Source: Solirubrobacterales bacterium (lineage in GTDB: Bacteria; Actinomycetota; Thermoleophilia; Solirubrobacterales; 70-9). From it: a stretch of 62,678 nt of DNA. The position numbers and the translations under genes were made by a program. Position 1 is the stretch's first letter. Each line of letters starts with the position of its first letter. Of the stretch, positions 49,383 through 58,433 are shown piece by piece. The stretch covers positions 1-62,678 of the forward strand of contig JAJNAZ010000013.1 in assembly GCA_021155855.1 (NCBI GenBank), in the 5' to 3' direction. Under the pieces are notes generated by a model. It had not been told where the DNA came from. It saw nothing but the letters and a program-made list of their open reading frames with translations, and ran no database searches.

Positions 49383-50249
49383 TCACCTCGCCGGGTCTTT
49401 AGAAAGGTGGCTAGCCCGCGTTCCGGGGTGCGGATAACCGCCGGTGGTGCCCGCGGCGAAGAACTCCGTCAGCACCGGCGCCAGGACCGGCATCTTGATG
49501 TTGTGGCTGACGCCCTCGAGCTCGCGCAGCTCGGCGTTCGGCAGCACCTCGGCCAGCGCCCGCGAGCCCTGCTCGAGCACGTCCATCGTCTTCGACCCGT
49601 AGACGACCTGCGCCGGCATCGTCACCGTGGCCCATTCCGCGGGATCGAGCGGCGCGCCGTACATCGTGTGCTCGCCGAGCGCCGCCCAGTCGTAGGGCAG
49701 GGTGGGGGCCGTGGCCTTCACTCCCTTCCACATCGGCATCAGCGGCATCACCGCGACGAACGGCGCCGGGATGCCGATTGCGTTGCGCATGAAGTGCTTG
49801 ACCGCGCCGCTGCGGTCGTCGGCGGCGACCAGCTCGTCGAGTCGCTCGGCGTAGTCGCGCGTCGGGCGCTTTGCCCCGGGCGTGACCATGAACGGCACCT
49901 CGTAGACGGAGACCTTCTCGACGCCGATGCCCGCGCCGGCCGCGCGCAGCGCCAGCGCGCCGCCCGACGACCAGCCCCAAAGCGACGCGGAGCCGCCCTC
50001 GGCGTCGACCAGCGCCGCGATGTCCTCGATCTCGCGCTCGAGCGCGAACGGCTTCACCTCGGTCGAGTCGCCGCGTCCGCGCCGGTCGTAGTTGATCACC
50101 GTGCAGCGCCCGGACAGCAACCGGGCGAGCTCTTCCATCTTGTTGAACTTGCGGTAGCCGAGCGCGCCGGCGACGAGGATCACGGTCGGACCCTCGCCAG
50201 AGCGGTCGTAGGCAATGCGGCTGCCGTCGTTTGAGGTAACTGTTTCCAC
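49383..50249 (-). CDS. Alpha/beta hydrolase
   Basis: The protein has 288 residues: GPTVILVAGALGYRKFNKME (oxyanion region), INYDRRGRGDST, the nucleophile in LWGWSSGGALAL (GWSSG), and a C-terminal LEGVSHNIKMPVLAPVL with the catalytic His. It is of the small esterase or hydrolase type of unknown substrate. GTG 50249 is chosen because AAGGGA lies six bases before it; an ATG at 50264 is possible. It lies upstream of the MMPL gene on the same strand, 42 bp apart. Confidence 0.9.
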   Translation of the reverse strand: METVTSNDGSRIAYDRSGEGPTVILVAGALGYRKFNKMEELARLLSGRCTVINYDRRGRGDSTEVKPFALEREIEDIAALVDAEGGSASLWGWSSGGALALRAAGAGIGVEKVSVYEVPFMVTPGAKRPTRDYAERLDELVAADDRSGAVKHFMRNAIGIPAPFVAVMPLMPMWKGVKATAPTLPYDWAALGEHTMYGAPLDPAEWATVTMPAQVVYGSKTMDVLEQGSRALAEVLPNAELRELEGVSHNIKMPVLAPVLTEFFAAGTTGGYPHPGTRASHLSKDPAR

Positions 50250-50357
50250 GGAGGATCCCTTCATTCGGCCCGCGGTCGGTTGTCAGATAAGACCGTCCGA
50301 GATCGTCGAACTAATCGCGGCCCAGCGGAAGAAACGGGCGTGAGCCGGTTCTCGGAA

Positions 50358-50813
50358 TCAACTCCACTCGCCGGCTTGGCTGGAGTCCGGGACCTCGATC
50401 GGGCCCTCCTTGGGCTGCCCGATTCGAAGCGCGTTGCCGAACGGGTCGCGCAGGCCGCAGTCGGTGCCGTAGAAGCGCTCGGTGGGCTCCTCCGTGAACT
50501 CGACGCCCTTCGCGACCAGCTCCTCGTAGGTCTTATGGATGTCGTCGACGGTGAAGATGCCGGCCATGCCCATCGCGCCCTTGGTCACCAGCTCGCGAAC
50601 CTGCTCGGCGGTCGCGTCGTCGTGGGCCGGCGGGCCGGGCTTCTCGAGCAGCAGCTGGTGCTCGGGGTGTCCCGGGACGTTGACCGTCAACCAGCGCATG
50701 AAGCCGAGGTCGGCGTCCGTGTTGACCTCGAGGCCGAGCTTGCCGACGTAGAAGTCGAGCGCCTCGTCCTGATCGAGGACGTAAACCTGTGAATGGGTGA
50801 TGTTCGTGAGCAT
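50358..50813 (-). CDS. VOC family protein paired with AraC regulator
   Basis: The 151-residue protein runs from MLTNITHSQVYVLDQDEALD to GTDCGLRDPFGNALRIGQPK. The pattern and the pairing with the next gene, an AraC regulator 9 bp upstream, are a known arrangement in actinobacteria. It probably handles a small toxic compound sensed by the regulator. Metal ligands H8, E53-like and E-rich strands are present. Confidence 0.9.
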   Translation of the reverse strand: MLTNITHSQVYVLDQDEALDFYVGKLGLEVNTDADLGFMRWLTVNVPGHPEHQLLLEKPGPPAHDDATAEQVRELVTKGAMGMAGIFTVDDIHKTYEELVAKGVEFTEEPTERFYGTDCGLRDPFGNALRIGQPKEGPIEVPDSSQAGEWS

Positions 50814-50822
50814 GCGGCGAGG

Positions 50823-51248
50823 CTAATCCACGGACAACCCCCGCGCTTCTCCAAAACTGCTCGGTCTCGTCCACGCCTTGGCGAAGCAGGCCGGGACCGC
50901 GCGCAGGTCGGCGGCTCGCCAGCGGTAGGTCGTCGGCGGCTCGCCGACGACCTCGGTGAACGTGCGGCTGAAGGTCCCGAGGCTGGTGAAGCCGACGTCG
51001 AGGCAGATCTCGCTGACGCTGCGATCGGTCTCCCGCAGCAGGAACATCGCTCGCTCGACGCGCCGCCGTTGCAGGTAGCGGTGCGGCGTTTCCCCGAAGG
51101 TGGCGCGAAAGGTGCGGATGAAGTGCGCCTCCGAGACATAGCCGATCCTCGCCAGGGTCGGGATGTCGAGCGGTTTTGCGTAGTCGCGGTCCATCGCATC
51201 CCGGACTCGCAGCATGTGGCGGTTGCGATCCTCGACGGCTCGGCTCAT
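50823..51248 (-). CDS. AraC family transcriptional regulator
   Basis: The 141-residue protein has mostly the two-helix-turn-helix DNA-binding domain: LDIPTLARIGYVSEAHFIRT and EICLDVGFTSLGTFSRTFTE. It lacks a separate ligand-binding domain, and the C-terminal 30 residues are variable. I chose ATG 51248 (MSRAVEDRNRHMLRVRDAMD). A TTG at 51260 overlapping the upstream gene is possible. It probably controls the VOC gene 9 bp downstream. Confidence 0.9.
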   Translation of the reverse strand: MSRAVEDRNRHMLRVRDAMDRDYAKPLDIPTLARIGYVSEAHFIRTFRATFGETPHRYLQRRRVERAMFLLRETDRSVSEICLDVGFTSLGTFSRTFTEVVGEPPTTYRWRAADLRAVPACFAKAWTRPSSFGEARGLSVD

Positions 51249-51256
51249 CACGACGC

Positions 51257-52189
51257 TCAAGGAGTGATTCCCGGACCCGTGATTCGCCGGATCCCCGACG
51301 GCGTGTGCACGAACACCTGCCAGCTGTGGAAGGCGAAGTACGCGCGGCGGTCGTGGCGCATCCGGCTCGCGTAGCGCAGCACCGCGTCGACGTAGGACCG
51401 CGATGGGTTGTAGGCATACAGTGCCCGGCGGTAGCTCTCGGGCGCGCCGGAGGCCCGCAGGTAGTTGGCCGCTCCCATGATCGCGTCGCGCGGATCGTCC
51501 ACGTCGCCGCCCATGCCGTAGGCCTCCCAGGTCGAGGGGATGAACTGCATCGGCCCGCGGGCGCCGGCGGTGCTCTTGTTGCGCACCCTGCCGAATGCCG
51601 ATTCGACGAGGTTGACGGCGGCGAGCACCTTCCAGGAGACTCCGAACCGCCGCTCGGCCTTGCGGTAGTAACGCTGGAGCACCGCCGCCGGAAGCGCCGG
51701 CCCGGTGCGGAAGCGCCGCCGCGGGACCGGGGAGGCCAGGGAGCTGAGCCGGCGCCGGGCGGCGAGGGTGTCGCGGGCTTCGGCGGCGTCCGCGCCCCGC
51801 AGTCGGGCGCGCACCGCGCGTGCGAGCTTCTCTCTGGACGTCAGCAGGACGTAGATGCGCTGCTGGTGCAGGGCATACAGCGTGACCTCCCGCGGTGCTC
51901 GCTCGCGCCGTTCGGTGCCGGCGCGCCAGCGGTCGATCGCCCGGTGAAGCGAGTCGCGGGTACTTCGCAGCCGCTCGGCGAGGCGGTCCGGCCCCAGCGG
52001 GATCCCCTCATCGGGGCGCGGCGGAGTCGGCTCGACGCCGGCCGTCTCGCGTCCGGCGGTCGGCGCCTCGGCGCCCCCGCCCTCCGAGGCGCAGCCATGC
52101 AGTGACACGAATACCGCCAGGGTGAGCAGGGCGGACAAAATCGAGATCACGTCGCGCGACCGTAGCGCGGGCGCGGATCCACCGCTCAT
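51257..52189 (-). CDS. Lipoprotein lytic transglycosylase (SLT domain)
   Basis: The protein has 310 residues with a lipobox LHGC at C33 after a signal helix, so it is membrane-anchored outside the cell. The C-terminal SLT domain has the catalytic Glu in LAAVNLVESAFGRV, then STAGARGPMQFIPSTWEAYG and YNPSRSYVDAVLRYA. It cuts the glycan chain of peptidoglycan with formation of 1,6-anhydromuropeptides. The region 40-150 is linker-like and Arg-rich. It ends where the AraC gene begins. Confidence 0.93.
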   Translation of the reverse strand: MSGGSAPALRSRDVISILSALLTLAVFVSLHGCASEGGGAEAPTAGRETAGVEPTPPRPDEGIPLGPDRLAERLRSTRDSLHRAIDRWRAGTERRERAPREVTLYALHQQRIYVLLTSREKLARAVRARLRGADAAEARDTLAARRRLSSLASPVPRRRFRTGPALPAAVLQRYYRKAERRFGVSWKVLAAVNLVESAFGRVRNKSTAGARGPMQFIPSTWEAYGMGGDVDDPRDAIMGAANYLRASGAPESYRRALYAYNPSRSYVDAVLRYASRMRHDRRAYFAFHSWQVFVHTPSGIRRITGPGITP

Positions 52190-52220
52190 ACGCGCCCTCG
52201 ACTAACTGAGGCCGAGTGGC

Positions 52221-54428
52221 CTAGACCGGGCCGCTGGCCGGCTCGAGGTTCGTCCGCGGCCTGCGCCCGGCTCGCTCGACGCGGACGTCGGGAAGCCAGC
52301 GAAGCCACGAGGGCAGATACCAGTTGCGCTCGCCGAGCAGCTTCATCGCGGCGGGGACGAGAACGAGGCGGACCACGGTCGCGTCGAGCAGCAGGGCCAC
52401 CGCCACGCCGAATCCCATCTGCTGGAACATCACCAGGTCGCCGCGAGCAAAGCCGCTGAAGACGGCGATGATGATCAGGGCCGCACCGGTGATGATGCGC
52501 CCCGTCGAGCCGACCCCGTGGACGATCGCATCACCGTTGTCAGCGGTCTGGCGAAAGCGCTCGCGGATCCGACTGAGCAGGAAGACGTGGTAGTCCATCG
52601 ACAGCCCGAAGAGGACCGCGAACAGAAACAGCGGCACCCACGACTCGATGGTGTCGACCTGCGGGAAGCCCAAGAGCTCGTTCCCGATCCCTTCCTGGAA
52701 GACCAGCACCAACAGCCCGTAGGCCGCGCCGACCGAGAGCAGGTTCACCGCGATCGCCTTGAGGGCGACGACGAGTGAGCGGAAGGCGACCGTCAAAAGG
52801 ATGAAGCTGAGCCCGAGCACGAACGCGAACGCGATCGGAAGCCAGCGGTCCATCGTGTCCGATTCGTCCACCGATTCCGCGGTGTCGCCGGTCACGAGCA
52901 CCTCGACCGCGGGATCCGGGAAGGCGGCGGGAACGTGCTCTGTGCGCAGCTCGCGGACCGCCTCGACCGCGTCCTCGCCGAGCGGATCGCCCTCGATCGG
53001 GACGATGAGGACGGTGAGGTCACCCGCTTGGTTCGTCTCCAGTTCGGCACGGCCCAGTAGAGGCTCGCTCGCCAGCCGCTCGCGCAGGCGCGCGATCCCT
53101 GCCCCGACCGCCGGCGAGCCGGCGTCGCCGTCGATTACGATCTCGACCGGCTCGGTGGTCTCGCCCGGAAACTCGGCGTTGAGGGCGAGATATCCCTGCT
53201 TGGCGGGGAGCCGGTCGGGAAGCGTGCCCACGCCCGCTTCGCCCGAGCGCAAGGCGAGCACGGGCACCGCCATCGCGAGCAGGGTTGCGGTCGCGAGCAC
53301 CGCGCTGATCAGCGGGCGCCTGACGACCCCCCGCACCGTCCGCGACCAGAACGGACTCCGGACGCGGCTCGCGGTGCGCCCGAAATACGGGATCCGCAGG
53401 GCGTTGACGCGATCCCCCAGCAGGCTCAGGAGCGCCGGCAGAAGAGTCAGCGCGGCGGCGACCGAGACCATTGCGACGACGATCGCCCCGGCGGCCAGGC
53501 TTCGCATGATCGTGCTCGGCACGAGCAGCAGCCCGAGCATTGCGAGCGTGAAGGCGATCCCGCTGAACAGCACCGCGCGGCTGGCCGTGGCGCCGACCTC
53601 GGCGATCGCGTCGAGCTTCTCGCGCCCGTGGAGGCGCTCCTCGCGGTAGCGGGAGAGGACGAACAGCGAGTAGTCGATCCCGAGCGCGAGCCCCATCGCG
53701 GTGAGCATGTTGGTGGCGAAGACCGAGAGCGGGAAGGCCTGTCCGACGAGCGCGATGAGCGCGAGTGCGACGACGATCGAGACGATCGCAAGCAGCAACG
53801 GGATCAGGCCGGCGACCACTGAGCCGAAGACGATCAAGAGGACGATCAGCGCGGCCGGCAATCCGAACCCGAGCTCGCCGCTGAGCAGGTCCTCCTCCGC
53901 CAGGGTGGAGAAGTCGGCATCGAGCGTGAACTCGCCGGTGATCGTGGCGTCGAGCACGTGGCTACCGTCGGCGCGCCGCACGACGTCGACGACCGCCTCG
54001 ACGTCGTCCTCGGCATCGCGGCCGAGGGCCACGAGCATTGCGGTGGCATCACGATCCCCGGAGACCAGCCACCGCTCGCCGGTGTCGTAGAAGGTGGTGA
54101 CGCGCGTCGCGCCCGAGCGTCGCAGCTCCCCCGCGGTCATCCGGACCCGCCGCTCGAAGCGCGGCTCATCGACGGACGCGCCCGAGGAGCGAAGGACCAC
54201 CACCTCGGTGGCGTCCGGCCCGCCCCCGCCTCGGCCCTCGGCAAGCCGCTCCGACCGCAGCTCGTCGGCGCGCCTCGACTCGGTGTCGCCCGTGACCTCC
54301 TCATCGCCCGACAGCGCGTCGCCCAAAAACGCGGCGCTGATCGCGATCGAAGCCACGAGCGCGAACGCCCAGCCGGCCAGCGCGTGCCAGGGCCGGCGAC
54401 TGCTCCAGAGTGTGAGTCGTTCGGTCAT
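52221..54428 (-). CDS. MMPL family transporter (RND superfamily)
   Basis: The 735-residue protein has the 12-helix two-half layout. GLALGIDYSLFVLSRYREER and FGLSMDYHVFLLSRIRERFR carry the conserved Asp-Tyr pairs. The first outside domain is large and acidic. It should export lipid-like or toxic compounds. ATG 54428 shares one base with the monooxygenase stop (TGATG), so the two are coupled, and both follow an ECF sigma gene. The start of the protein (MTERLTLWSSRRPWHALAGW) is conserved. Confidence 0.95.
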   Translation of the reverse strand: MTERLTLWSSRRPWHALAGWAFALVASIAISAAFLGDALSGDEEVTGDTESRRADELRSERLAEGRGGGGPDATEVVVLRSSGASVDEPRFERRVRMTAGELRRSGATRVTTFYDTGERWLVSGDRDATAMLVALGRDAEDDVEAVVDVVRRADGSHVLDATITGEFTLDADFSTLAEEDLLSGELGFGLPAALIVLLIVFGSVVAGLIPLLLAIVSIVVALALIALVGQAFPLSVFATNMLTAMGLALGIDYSLFVLSRYREERLHGREKLDAIAEVGATASRAVLFSGIAFTLAMLGLLLVPSTIMRSLAAGAIVVAMVSVAAALTLLPALLSLLGDRVNALRIPYFGRTASRVRSPFWSRTVRGVVRRPLISAVLATATLLAMAVPVLALRSGEAGVGTLPDRLPAKQGYLALNAEFPGETTEPVEIVIDGDAGSPAVGAGIARLRERLASEPLLGRAELETNQAGDLTVLIVPIEGDPLGEDAVEAVRELRTEHVPAAFPDPAVEVLVTGDTAESVDESDTMDRWLPIAFAFVLGLSFILLTVAFRSLVVALKAIAVNLLSVGAAYGLLVLVFQEGIGNELLGFPQVDTIESWVPLFLFAVLFGLSMDYHVFLLSRIRERFRQTADNGDAIVHGVGSTGRIITGAALIIIAVFSGFARGDLVMFQQMGFGVAVALLLDATVVRLVLVPAAMKLLGERNWYLPSWLRWLPDVRVERAGRRPRTNLEPASGPV

Positions 54429-55000
54429 CACCCCGACCCGGGGCCGGGGTAGAGCCAGGCGCGCAGTAGCAGCGTTACCCGGGGCATCACCACCCAGGTC
54501 ATCAGCGGTACCGCCAACGCGGTCGTGATTCCCAGGCTCGGGACGAGCGGCAGATCCTCGAGCAGCGGTTCCAGCGCCACGACGAGGCCGGTGATCACAG
54601 GGAAGATCGTGATCCAGGTGAGCAGTGCCATCTTGTACGGAGGCGGCGGGGTGGTCCCCGGCCTGCCCGGCAGCGTGAACCAGCTCTCGAGACCGGTGAC
54701 GAACTCGGTGCGCCTGGGTCCGATCACATGCGGCTCGGCTCGCTCGACCCACGCGTCATGCTCCTCGGACTCGAGCCACCAGCGCAGGTGCTCGGAGGTG
54801 TCGAACCGGTAGACGACCCGGTAGTCGCCTGCGATTGCGCTCTCCGGCCGAAACACTTCGACCCCGAGATGGCCCGGAAACTCGCTCGCGGCTGCGATGA
54901 TCCCGTTCAGGAACTGCTCGTAGAACGGCTCGTGACCCGGCTTCACGCGGCGCGTTAGGACCGTGGTCGCTGGGCCGCTCGGGGAGGTCGTCGCGCTCAG
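54428..55000 (-). CDS. Antibiotic biosynthesis monooxygenase (ABM) membrane protein, CTG start likely
   Basis: The protein has 190 residues. The ABM ferredoxin-like domain (TVLTRRVKPGHEPFYEQFLN, then FPGHLGVEVFRPESAIAGDY and WVERAEPHVIGP) is followed by two C-terminal membrane helices (ALLTWITIFPVITGLVVALE, LGITTALAVPLMTWVVM), as in bacterial DUF-ABM fusion proteins. There is no ATG, GTG or TTG at the natural start; CTG at 55000 overlaps the sigma gene stop (CTGA) and has GGAGG seven bases before it, so I take it as the start. It is coupled to sigma and MMPL genes. Confidence 0.78.
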   Translation of the reverse strand: MSATTSPSGPATTVLTRRVKPGHEPFYEQFLNGIIAAASEFPGHLGVEVFRPESAIAGDYRVVYRFDTSEHLRWWLESEEHDAWVERAEPHVIGPRRTEFVTGLESWFTLPGRPGTTPPPPYKMALLTWITIFPVITGLVVALEPLLEDLPLVPSLGITTALAVPLMTWVVMPRVTLLLRAWLYPGPGSG

Positions 55001-55806
55001 CCGACTTCCTCCTCGCACATATCGTCGACCACGACGGAGAGGATCGTCTCGATGTCTCCCCGGTCGAACGCGTTGGCAAGGCGTTCGCCCGTGTCGAGCA
55101 CGCGGGCGTCCCCGACCGAGTGCGGCCCCGCCTCCCGGCCCTGCGCGAGCCGGCGCGCGTCGACGGTCCGACGCGCTCGCTGAAGTGCACTGTTGACCGA
55201 TGCGACGGTCGTGCCGAGCATCACCGCCACCTCCTTGGCGGAGTAACCGAGCACATCGCGGAGGATCAGTACCGATCGTTGCCGCGTCGGCAAGACGTGC
55301 TGCGCGATCGCGAACGCAAGCTTCACCGCCTCCGTCCGCTCGTAATGGGCCTCGGGCGCCGGGGCACCGTGTCCGACTCTCAGCGCCCGGTCTGGCTGGG
55401 ACTCGCTCCAGGAGCGTTCCCCCGGCCATTTTCGCCCGGGCGGGGCCGCTTCGAGGGGGTCGATCGGTGGCGGGCGCTTGCGTCGCCGATGGATCGCGTC
55501 GATGCAGACATTCGTCGCGATCCGGTGAAGCCAGCTGCGTAGCGAGCTCCGTCCCCGAACGCCGGAAAGCCCTCGCCAAGCCCTCAGCATCGTGTCTTGA
55601 ACGGCATCATCGGCGTCGTGGAGTGACCCCAAGATTTGGTAGCAGTGCGAGTGGAGCGCCGCTCGCTGGCCCTCGACCAGGCGCCGGAAGTCATCGTCGT
55701 CGCCGTGCCAGGCGGCCTCCAACGGAAGCCGGGGGCGCGCGTGGTGATCGCGCCGGCGGTCCAGCGAAGTCTCCGTCTCACTGGAATTTTCTCGTGTCTC
55801 GATCAT
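54997..55806 (-). CDS. ECF sigma factor with shortened C-terminus (paralogue 3)
   Basis: The 269-residue protein has complete sigma regions: QRAALHSHCYQILGSLHDAD, then DAVQDTMLRAWRGLSGVRGR and LPTRQRSVLILRDVLGYSAK. The C-terminal SnoaL domain seen in its two paralogues (about 334-345 residues) stops after ETILSVVVDDMCEEEVG, with about 70 residues missing. The stop overlaps the monooxygenase start, so the truncation is part of a stable operon. Without the C-terminal domain it may be less controlled or lack autoregulation (inference). ATG 55806 has no ribosome site. Confidence 0.88.
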   Translation of the reverse strand: MIETRENSSETETSLDRRRDHHARPRLPLEAAWHGDDDDFRRLVEGQRAALHSHCYQILGSLHDADDAVQDTMLRAWRGLSGVRGRSSLRSWLHRIATNVCIDAIHRRRKRPPPIDPLEAAPPGRKWPGERSWSESQPDRALRVGHGAPAPEAHYERTEAVKLAFAIAQHVLPTRQRSVLILRDVLGYSAKEVAVMLGTTVASVNSALQRARRTVDARRLAQGREAGPHSVGDARVLDTGERLANAFDRGDIETILSVVVDDMCEEEVG

Positions 55807-55994
55807 TGAGTCGATCCGGTGCCAACGTAGATCGCCGAGCGGGATCGCACATCGGCCCACGGGTCAAAGTCGCCCTCCGACCGTGGTCTGAGATGCGTGG
55901 GACGCGACTACGTACTCAGGCAGTGACGCGGTGCTCCCACGGGGCATCGCGGCGATGTGCAACGTGACGACACCAGCGAGGAGGCGGGCGGGGC

Positions 55995-56672
55995 CTATCC
56001 GGTGCGGGGCGGTGGGGTGGCGCCCGGGCTGACGACCCCGTGGTCATAGGCGAACACGATTGCCGCCGCCCTGTCGCGTACCTGCAGCTTCCCGAAGATG
56101 CTGCCGACGTGGGTCTTCACGGTCGCCTCGGCGACGGTCAGTCGGGCGGCGATCTCGGCATTGGTCGCGCCCCGGGCCATCAGCCGCAACACCGCGTGCT
56201 CGCGGTCGGTGAGCAGATCGAGGCGGCCCGCGTCGCGATTCGCCGGCGCGACCAGCTGCCGGTAGCGGTCGAGGACCCGCGGCGCGACGGCGGGGTCGAA
56301 CCAGGCGCCGCCGCCGGCGACCGCCCGGACCGCCGCGATCAGATCCTCCGCCGAGCTGTCCTTGAGCACGAACCCCTCCGCGCCGGCCTCGATCGCCCCC
56401 CACAGCACCTCGTCCTCGCCGAAGGTCGTGAGCACCAGGATCGGGATCGGGTCCGGCCTCGCCCGCAGCTGCTCCGTCGCGGCAATGCCGTCGAGCCTCG
56501 GCATGCGGATGTCCATCAGGACGATGTCGGGGCCGATGGCGGGAAGTTCCTCCACGGCCTGTTCTCCGTCGCCACACTCGGCGACCACCTCGAACCCGTC
56601 GCTAGGCGAGAGGATCCGCGCCAACCCGGCCCGGACGATCGCCTGATCGTCGACGAGCGCCACCCGGATCAT
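55995..56672 (-). CDS. NarL/LuxR-type response regulator
   Basis: The protein has 225 residues. The receiver domain has D8-D9, the phosphorylation site D54 (IVLMDIRMP), T82 and K104-like VLKDSSAED; the LuxR helix-turn-helix follows (LTDREHAVLRLMARGATNAE to VKTHVGSIFGKLQVRDR). It is coupled to the histidine kinase by a four-base overlap (56669-56672), so the pair is one two-component system of unknown signal. Confidence 0.95.
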   Translation of the reverse strand: MIRVALVDDQAIVRAGLARILSPSDGFEVVAECGDGEQAVEELPAIGPDIVLMDIRMPRLDGIAATEQLRARPDPIPILVLTTFGEDEVLWGAIEAGAEGFVLKDSSAEDLIAAVRAVAGGGAWFDPAVAPRVLDRYRQLVAPANRDAGRLDLLTDREHAVLRLMARGATNAEIAARLTVAEATVKTHVGSIFGKLQVRDRAAAIVFAYDHGVVSPGATPPPRTG

Positions 56673-57892
56673 GCGGTCCCCAGCTCCCCGGTTGGGGTTC
56701 GGTCCTCGGCGTCGAGCGGAAGCCGGCAGCTCACCCTCCAGCCCTCGGGCGTCGGCCCGGCGGCGAACTCGCCCCCGAGCGCCGTCGCCCGCTCTCGCAT
56801 CCCGATCAGGCCGTAGCTGGGCCCCTCAGGCTCCCCGGCCGCGCCGGCGACCGTCGGCCCGGTGGTCTCGGCGATGAGGGATGCCCGCCGATCTGCAACC
56901 TCGAGCCCGAGCACGGTCCGAGCGCGGGGCGCGTGCCGTGCCGCATTCGCGAGCGCCTCCTGGGCGATCCGGTAGATCGCGACCCCAACCCCCGGTGCGA
57001 TCCGGGAAAGATCGCCTTTGGTGCGCAGCTCGACGGCGAGGCCCGCGGCCTGCGCGTCGTCGATCAGCGTCCGGATGTCCCGTGCCGACGGAAGCGGCGG
57101 CGCCACCCCCGGTTCGTCCTCGCGGCGAAGCAGCGCCACCGTGCGGCGCAGTTCCTGCATATTGCGCCGACCCACCATCTCTGCCGACCGCAGCGCCTCC
57201 TCGGCGGCCGCGGGGTCGCGGCGGAGCACGTGGCGCGCGCTCGTGATCTGAAGCATCACTGCCGCCAGCCCGTGGCCGACGAAGTCGTGGACGTCGCGGG
57301 CGATCCGGCGCCGCTCCGCGAGCAGCGCCTGTTGGGCGAGCTCGCGGCGGGTGGCGTCGAGCTGGGCTGCCAACTGCCTCTGGCGAGCGGCGGCAATGCC
57401 CAGCGCCCACGGGAAGGCGATGCCCATGATCCAGATCGCCACGGCGATCTCGGAGGGGTCCTGAAGCTGGCTCGCAGCGACCGGCGACAGCGCGGCGAGC
57501 AGGCCGAGCGCCAAGGCGACGGCGAGCGAGGGGGCCGAGCGCCCGATGAGGAAGCCGAGCAGCGATACCTCGAACATGAGCGGCTCGAGCTGCCCGGAGC
57601 GCTGTGCGATTACGACCGGGACGACCACGGCCACCGAGACCGCCCACAGCGGCACGTTGGGCACGTAGGCCCAGAACGCGAAGGCCCCGACCGCGAGGGC
57701 GGCAAGGAGGAGGTCCGCCGCAGACGACGGGTCGGTGACGCCGGCGACGATGGCGACGACGAGCGCGAAGACCGCAACCACCGCGCGCACCTGATCGGAT
57801 GGGGCCGAGGGCAGACGCGACCTGAACACACCTCGACGGTACTCCGCCGCGCCGCCCTGGACACTTGCTCTGTTGCGCGTCTCAACTCTCAT
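56669..57892 (-). CDS. Sensor histidine kinase (DesK/NarX type)
   Basis: The protein has 407 residues. Five to six membrane helices at the N-terminus (AVVAVFALVVAIVAGV, LLLAALAVGAFAFWAYV, WIMGIAFPWALGIAAARQ) are followed by a HisKA_3 dimerisation domain with H202 in RRIARDVHDFVGHG, then an ATPase domain with the N box IAQEALANAARHA and a C-terminal GLIGMRERATALGG. It should autophosphorylate and pass phosphate to the response regulator. ATG 57892 is chosen; the frame stays open upstream to 58801 without being coding. Confidence 0.93.
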   Translation of the reverse strand: MRVETRNRASVQGGAAEYRRGVFRSRLPSAPSDQVRAVVAVFALVVAIVAGVTDPSSAADLLLAALAVGAFAFWAYVPNVPLWAVSVAVVVPVVIAQRSGQLEPLMFEVSLLGFLIGRSAPSLAVALALGLLAALSPVAASQLQDPSEIAVAIWIMGIAFPWALGIAAARQRQLAAQLDATRRELAQQALLAERRRIARDVHDFVGHGLAAVMLQITSARHVLRRDPAAAEEALRSAEMVGRRNMQELRRTVALLRREDEPGVAPPLPSARDIRTLIDDAQAAGLAVELRTKGDLSRIAPGVGVAIYRIAQEALANAARHAPRARTVLGLEVADRRASLIAETTGPTVAGAAGEPEGPSYGLIGMRERATALGGEFAAGPTPEGWRVSCRLPLDAEDRTPTGELGTA

Positions 57893-58011
57893 AGCGCTCG
57901 CGTAGCCGCGGGCTGGCGATGAGGAGGCGAACGCTCGCGCCGGCGGTCGCGGTCGCCATCGAACAGCCCTGCAGGGACCGCCCTCAAACGACACAGAGAA
58001 AGGAGGATCGG

Positions 58012-58425
58012 ATGCTGAAGGACGGAAGGGTCGCAACCCGGCTTCCCGCACGGGACCTCGAGCGGGCGCGGGCGTTCTACGCCGAAAAGCTCGGCCTCGA
58101 GCCGGCCGAGGAGAGGGAGGGCGGCCTGCGCTACATCGGTGGTGCCGGGGGCGAGTTCGCCTTGTTCGAGTCGGCCGGCTCGGCGTCCGGCGATCACACG
58201 CAGATGGGCTGGGAGGTCGATGACATCGAGGCGACGGTCCGCGACCTGCGCGCCCGCGGCGTGGTCTTCGAGGAGTTCGACCTGCCCGGCCTGAGGACCG
58301 TCGACGGGATCGCGGACATCGAGGGCAACTACCCGAGCAAGGGCGACGGCGAGCGCGGCGCCTGGTTTCGCGACAGCGAAGGCAACATGCTCGCGATCGG
58401 CCAGCCGCTTCGCGCCGCGCCGTAG
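58012..58425 (+). CDS. VOC family protein
   Basis: The 137-residue single VOC domain runs from MLKDGRVATRLPARDLERAR to WFRDSEGNMLAIGQPL. The strong ribosome site AAGGAGG precedes ATG 58012. It is divergent from the histidine kinase with 119 bp between starts, so the two-component system could control it (inference). The metal site is incomplete. Confidence 0.92.
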   Translation: MLKDGRVATRLPARDLERARAFYAEKLGLEPAEEREGGLRYIGGAGGEFALFESAGSASGDHTQMGWEVDDIEATVRDLRARGVVFEEFDLPGLRTVDGIADIEGNYPSKGDGERGAWFRDSEGNMLAIGQPLRAAP

Positions 58426-58433
58426 CCCAAGGG

